DNA of 64,000 nt. It comes from Streptomyces sp. NBC_01429. GTDB taxonomy: Bacteria; Actinomycetota; Actinomycetes; Streptomycetales; Streptomycetaceae. Shown here one piece after another: positions 61,266 to 64,000 of this stretch (the first letter of the stretch is position 1; every line of letters begins with the position of its first letter). The translations under genes and the position numbers were made by a program. The DNA lies in assembly GCF_036231945.1 (NCBI RefSeq), contig NZ_CP109599.1, forward strand, positions 5,297,501-5,361,500, given 5' to 3'. The notes below the pieces were generated by a model that did not search any database, was not told where the DNA came from, and worked only from the letters and a program-made list of their open reading frames with translations.

Positions 61266-63353
61266 ATGGGCTTGGCCAGGCTCGCCGAGCTGCACGGTGT
61301 CGCCACCGCGTACTCACCCTCCCCGGGCGTCACCGTCCCGGTCTCCGACGACACGGTCGTCTCCGTGCTCGCCGCCCTGGACGTCGACGCGTCCAGCCCC
61401 GCGGCGGTGGACGACGCGCTGAGCCGCGCCGAGTCCGCCGCCGCGAGCCGTCTGCTGCCGCCGACGGTGGTCGTCATGACCGCCGAGGACGGTGGCGAGG
61501 CCGCCGCCCTGCCGCCTGCCCTCGCCGCACTGCCGCCCGGCACGACGCTGCGGGTGGAGACGGAGCGGGGCGAGTCGGTCGAGCTGCCGCGCACGGCCCC
61601 CGCCGACCCCGCCGTATGGGCGCGGCTGCCGCTCGGTGTCCATCTGCTGGCCGCCGAGGCCCCCGACGGCCGCGAGGGGCGGGCCACGCTCGTCCGCGCG
61701 CCCGCCCGGGTCCCGCGGCCGCCCGCCCGCACCCACGGCTTCCTGGTCCAGCTCTACTCACTCCTGTCGGCCCGCTCCTGGGGCATGGGCGACCTCGGTG
61801 ACCTGGCCGAACTCGCCGGCTGGTCGGGCCGCGCCCTCGGCGCGGGCTTCGTGCAGATCAACCCGCTGCACGCCGCCGTGCCGGGCACCCCGACCGACCC
61901 CTCCCCCTACCGCCCGTCCTCGCGGAGCTTCCCCGACCCTGTCCACCTGCGGATCGAGGACGTACCGGAGTACGCGTACGTGCGCGGCGCCGACCGGCAG
62001 CGGCTCGACGCGCTCGTGGAGCGGGCGGCGGCGCTGCGGGCCGCGGTCCTCGAAGAGGACGCCCTGATCGACCGGGACGCCGTCTGGGAGCTGAAGCGCG
62101 CGGCCCTGGAGATCCTCGACACCGTCCCGCTCGGCCCCGGCCGCCGCGCCGCCTACTGCGACTTCCTGGCGGACCGGGGTACGGCCCTGGAGGACCACGC
62201 CACCTGGTGCGCCCTCGCCGAGACGCACGGCCCGCGCTGGTCCCAGTGGCCCGCCGGGCTGCGCGACCCGCGCTCCCCGGAGACCGCCGAGGCCCGGCGG
62301 CTGCTGCGCGACCGCGTCGACTTCCACTCCCGGCTCGCCTGGCTCACCGACGAACAGCTGGCGGGCGCCTCCCGGGCCGCCCGGGACGCCGGCATGGCCG
62401 TCGGGATCGTCCACGACCTCGCCGTCGGCGTCCACCCCGAGGGCGCCGACGCCTGGGCGCGCCGGGACGCCTTCGCCGCCGGGATGTCGGTCGGCGCCCC
62501 GCCCGACGCCTTCAACGCGCTCGGCCAGGACTGGGGGCTGCCCCCGTGGCGCCCCGACACGCTGGCCGCGTCCGGCTACGCCCCGTACCGCGACCTGCTC
62601 AAGAGCCTGCTGCGGCACGCGGGCGCGCTCAGGATCGACCATGTGATGGGCCTGTTCCGCCTCTGGTGGGTCCCCGAGGGGCAGCGGGCCACCAGCGGGA
62701 CGTACGTCCGGTACGACGCGGAGGCGATGCTCGCCGTCCTCGCCCTGGAGGCCCACCGCGCGGGCGCCGTCGTCATAGGGGAGGACCTGGGCACCGTCGA
62801 GCCCGGCGTACGCGAGGCGCTGGAGCGGCGCGGAGTCCTCGGCACCTCCGTCCTCTGGTTCGAGCGCGACTGGCAGGGCACGGGCCGCCCGCTGGAGCCC
62901 GGCGCCTGGCGCGCCGGATGCGTGGCCACCGCCACCACCCACGACCTGCCCTCCACGGCCGCCCGGCTCACCGGCGAGCACGTGGAGCTGCGCCACCGGC
63001 TCGGGCTGCTCGGCCGCCCGCTGGAGCGGGAGCAGGCGGAGGACCGCGCCGAGGTCGCCGAGTGGCTCGGCGCGCTCACCCGGCTGGGGCTGCTCCCCGA
63101 GGGCGACGGCAGCGAGGAGGAGGACATCCGCGCCGTCTACCGCTTCCTGTCGCGCACCCCGGCCCGGATGATCGGCGTCTGGCTCCCCGACACGGTCGGC
63201 GACCGGCGCCCGCAGAATCTGCCCGGCACCTGGGACCAGTACCCCAACTGGCGCCTGCCCGTCGCCGACGCGGCCGGCCGCCCGGTCACCCTGGACCAGC
63301 TCACCGTCTCGCCCCGGCTGCACCGCCTGATGGAGGTCCTGCACCCGCACTGA
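61266..63353 (+). CDS. malQ: 4-alpha-glucanotransferase (amylomaltase), GH77
   Basis: A 695-residue enzyme that transfers 4-alpha-glucan segments between maltodextrins. Catalytic residues: nucleophile Asp458 (ALRIDHVMGLFRLWW), acid/base Glu506 (VVIGEDLGTVEPGVREALE) and Asp560 (TTHDLPSTAARLTGEH). The long N-terminal extension (about 1-140) is the actinobacterial MalQ N-domain; the barrel starts at HGFLVQLYSLLSARSWGMGDLGDL. AACAGGAGTTCGC before ATG 61266 gives a good ribosome site. Intracellular glycogen/maltodextrin metabolism. Downstream of the repeat mini-protein by 12 bases. Confidence 0.95.
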   Translation: MGLARLAELHGVATAYSPSPGVTVPVSDDTVVSVLAALDVDASSPAAVDDALSRAESAAASRLLPPTVVVMTAEDGGEAAALPPALAALPPGTTLRVETERGESVELPRTAPADPAVWARLPLGVHLLAAEAPDGREGRATLVRAPARVPRPPARTHGFLVQLYSLLSARSWGMGDLGDLAELAGWSGRALGAGFVQINPLHAAVPGTPTDPSPYRPSSRSFPDPVHLRIEDVPEYAYVRGADRQRLDALVERAAALRAAVLEEDALIDRDAVWELKRAALEILDTVPLGPGRRAAYCDFLADRGTALEDHATWCALAETHGPRWSQWPAGLRDPRSPETAEARRLLRDRVDFHSRLAWLTDEQLAGASRAARDAGMAVGIVHDLAVGVHPEGADAWARRDAFAAGMSVGAPPDAFNALGQDWGLPPWRPDTLAASGYAPYRDLLKSLLRHAGALRIDHVMGLFRLWWVPEGQRATSGTYVRYDAEAMLAVLALEAHRAGAVVIGEDLGTVEPGVREALERRGVLGTSVLWFERDWQGTGRPLEPGAWRAGCVATATTHDLPSTAARLTGEHVELRHRLGLLGRPLEREQAEDRAEVAEWLGALTRLGLLPEGDGSEEEDIRAVYRFLSRTPARMIGVWLPDTVGDRRPQNLPGTWDQYPNWRLPVADAAGRPVTLDQLTVSPRLHRLMEVLHPH

Positions 63354-63419
63354 CGCCCGCGGCCCCGCTAGGGTCACCCCGGCCGCGCGGCCCGCCCGGC
63401 CATTCGCTACGTTTGCACC

Positions 63420-63662
63420 GTGGACAAGAAGAACGCTCTGCGCGCCGGCGCCCTGACGGCCGGTACGACGCTGATGATGCTGCTCATGACGTCCCCGGCG
63501 CTCGCGCTGACCCGCGACGACGGCGACGACCCGGGCCCGGGCCTGAGCGTCGGCGAGACGCTGGGGCTGTACGTCGTGGCGCCCCTGGTGATCTTCGGCG
63601 TCATCGCCGGTCTGGTCATGCTCCTCGACAAGTCGCGCAAGCAGGACCACGGGCACGCCTGA
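63420..63662 (+). CDS. Small membrane protein with signal-like N-terminus, 80 residues
   Basis: Start GTG 63420. Residues 8-30 form a hydrophobic signal or first helix (LTAGTTLMMLLMTSPALAL), residues 31-43 are acidic (TRDDGDDPGPGLS), residues 45-70 are a membrane helix (LGLYVVAPLVIFGVIAGLVMLL), and the C-tail DKSRKQDHGHA is basic/His-rich. Likely a one- or two-span membrane protein; unknown function. It follows malQ by 66 bases and ends at a clear terminator. Confidence 0.75.
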   Translation: MDKKNALRAGALTAGTTLMMLLMTSPALALTRDDGDDPGPGLSVGETLGLYVVAPLVIFGVIAGLVMLLDKSRKQDHGHA

Positions 63663-63678
63663 CCCACCCGTCTTGCTG

Positions 63679-63714
63679 AGCACCGCCCGCGCCCTGGGTG
63701 CGAGCGGTGCTTTT
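63679..63714 (+). terminator. Intrinsic terminator with T-run
   Basis: AGCACCGCCCGC (63679-63690) pairs with GCGAGCGGTGCT (63700-63711) with one mismatch around a nine-base loop, followed by TTTT. It lies 17 bases after the small membrane protein stop. Confidence 0.85.
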
Positions 63715-63735
63715 CGCGTATCCGGACGCGGGGCG

Positions 63736-64000
63736 TCAGCCGGGCAGCCGCCAGATCTGGTTGTCGTTGCCCATGCAGTCCCAGATCGCCAGCTCCGTGC
63801 CGTTCTCGGTGTTGCCCGAGGGGATGTCCAGGCACCGTCCTGAGCCCGTGTTCCTGAGGGTTCCGTCCGGCTGCGGCTCCCACTTCTGCGCGTCGGACGT
63901 GTTGCACTCCCACAGCCGTACGGGCGTGCCGTTCTCCGTGCCGCTCCACTCGACGTCCATGCACTTGCCCAGGGCCTGGAGCCGGCCGTCCTCCGTCATC
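63736..64000 (-). CDS. Ricin-type beta-trefoil lectin domain (3' end of a truncated gene)
   Basis: The reading frame enters from the right edge and ends in TGA at 63736-63738. The 88 visible residues contain two ricin-B units: GKCMDVEWSGTENGTPVRLWECNTSDAQKWEP and GRCLDIPSGNTENGTELAIWDCMGNDNQIWRL, each with Cys pairs and the QxW motif. This is a C-terminal carbohydrate-binding module, usually attached to a secreted hydrolase. The rest of the protein lies beyond the window. Confidence 0.9.
   Translation of the reverse strand, partial: MTEDGRLQALGKCMDVEWSGTENGTPVRLWECNTSDAQKWEPQPDGTLRNTGSGRCLDIPSGNTENGTELAIWDCMGNDNQIWRLPG

Overview
The window is chromosomal DNA from a filamentous actinomycete, almost certainly a Streptomyces or a close relative. 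The evidence is very high GC with G/C-biased third codon positions, frequent GTG starts, carbohydrate ABC transporters without their own ATPase (as with shared MsiK-type ATPases), many ROK regulators, an SsbB-type single-strand DNA-binding protein beside a dynamin-like GTPase pair, and a PknG cluster. No phage, transposon, integrase or CRISPR array is visible.

Layout. 1-5876: a mannoside-type locus with the 5' part of a GH38 alpha-mannosidase, two ABC permeases and a binding lipoprotein, divergent from a ROK regulator. 6107-10462: an alpha/beta-hydrolase fused to an ABC ATPase, its membrane partner, and a convergent LuxR-type regulator. 10755-14345: a tiny hydrophobic protein, a fasciclin-domain secreted protein, a UPF0104/LPG-synthase-like membrane protein and a second ROK protein. 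14505-19885: an exported sugar dehydrogenase, a Tat-exported sugar isomerase-like protein and a secreted repeat protein. 20249-29015: a complete glycoside-utilisation operon (binding protein, two permeases, LacI regulator, clan GH-A hydrolase, GH3 hydrolase) whose three spacers longer than 90 bp each carry a different short tandem repeat or purine tract. 29351-29423: tRNA-Arg(UCU). 29726-34285: dynamin-like pair plus ssbB. 34510-35958: sortase-anchored thioester surface protein. 36270-40716: ettA, a thioesterase, a hypothetical protein, glbO and an isoaspartyl methyltransferase-like protein. 40713-51599: a seven-gene co-directional signalling cluster (GlnX-like, GlnH-like, coiled-coil, PknG, PP2C, VWA, FHA). 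51853-55651: ROK regulator, GH4 glycosidase and BadF/GlcNAc-kinase-like ATPase. 55806-60730: MscS channel, HNH protein and a secreted GH84 hexosaminidase. 61020-64000: a repeat mini-protein upstream of malQ, a small membrane protein and the 3' end of a ricin-type lectin gene.

Two themes connect the genes. The first is glycan foraging: GH38, GH3, GH-A, GH4, GH84, GH77, two sugar importers, three ROK proteins and one LacI protein. The second is regulated growth and development: the dynamin-like pair with ssbB in sporulation division, and the PknG/GlnH/GlnX/FHA set, which resembles the mycobacterial amino-acid-sensing pathway but has added phosphatase, VWA and coiled-coil components. The strongest candidates for something not fully described are the extended PknG cluster, the repeat mini-protein in front of malQ, and the hydrolase-ABC fusion.
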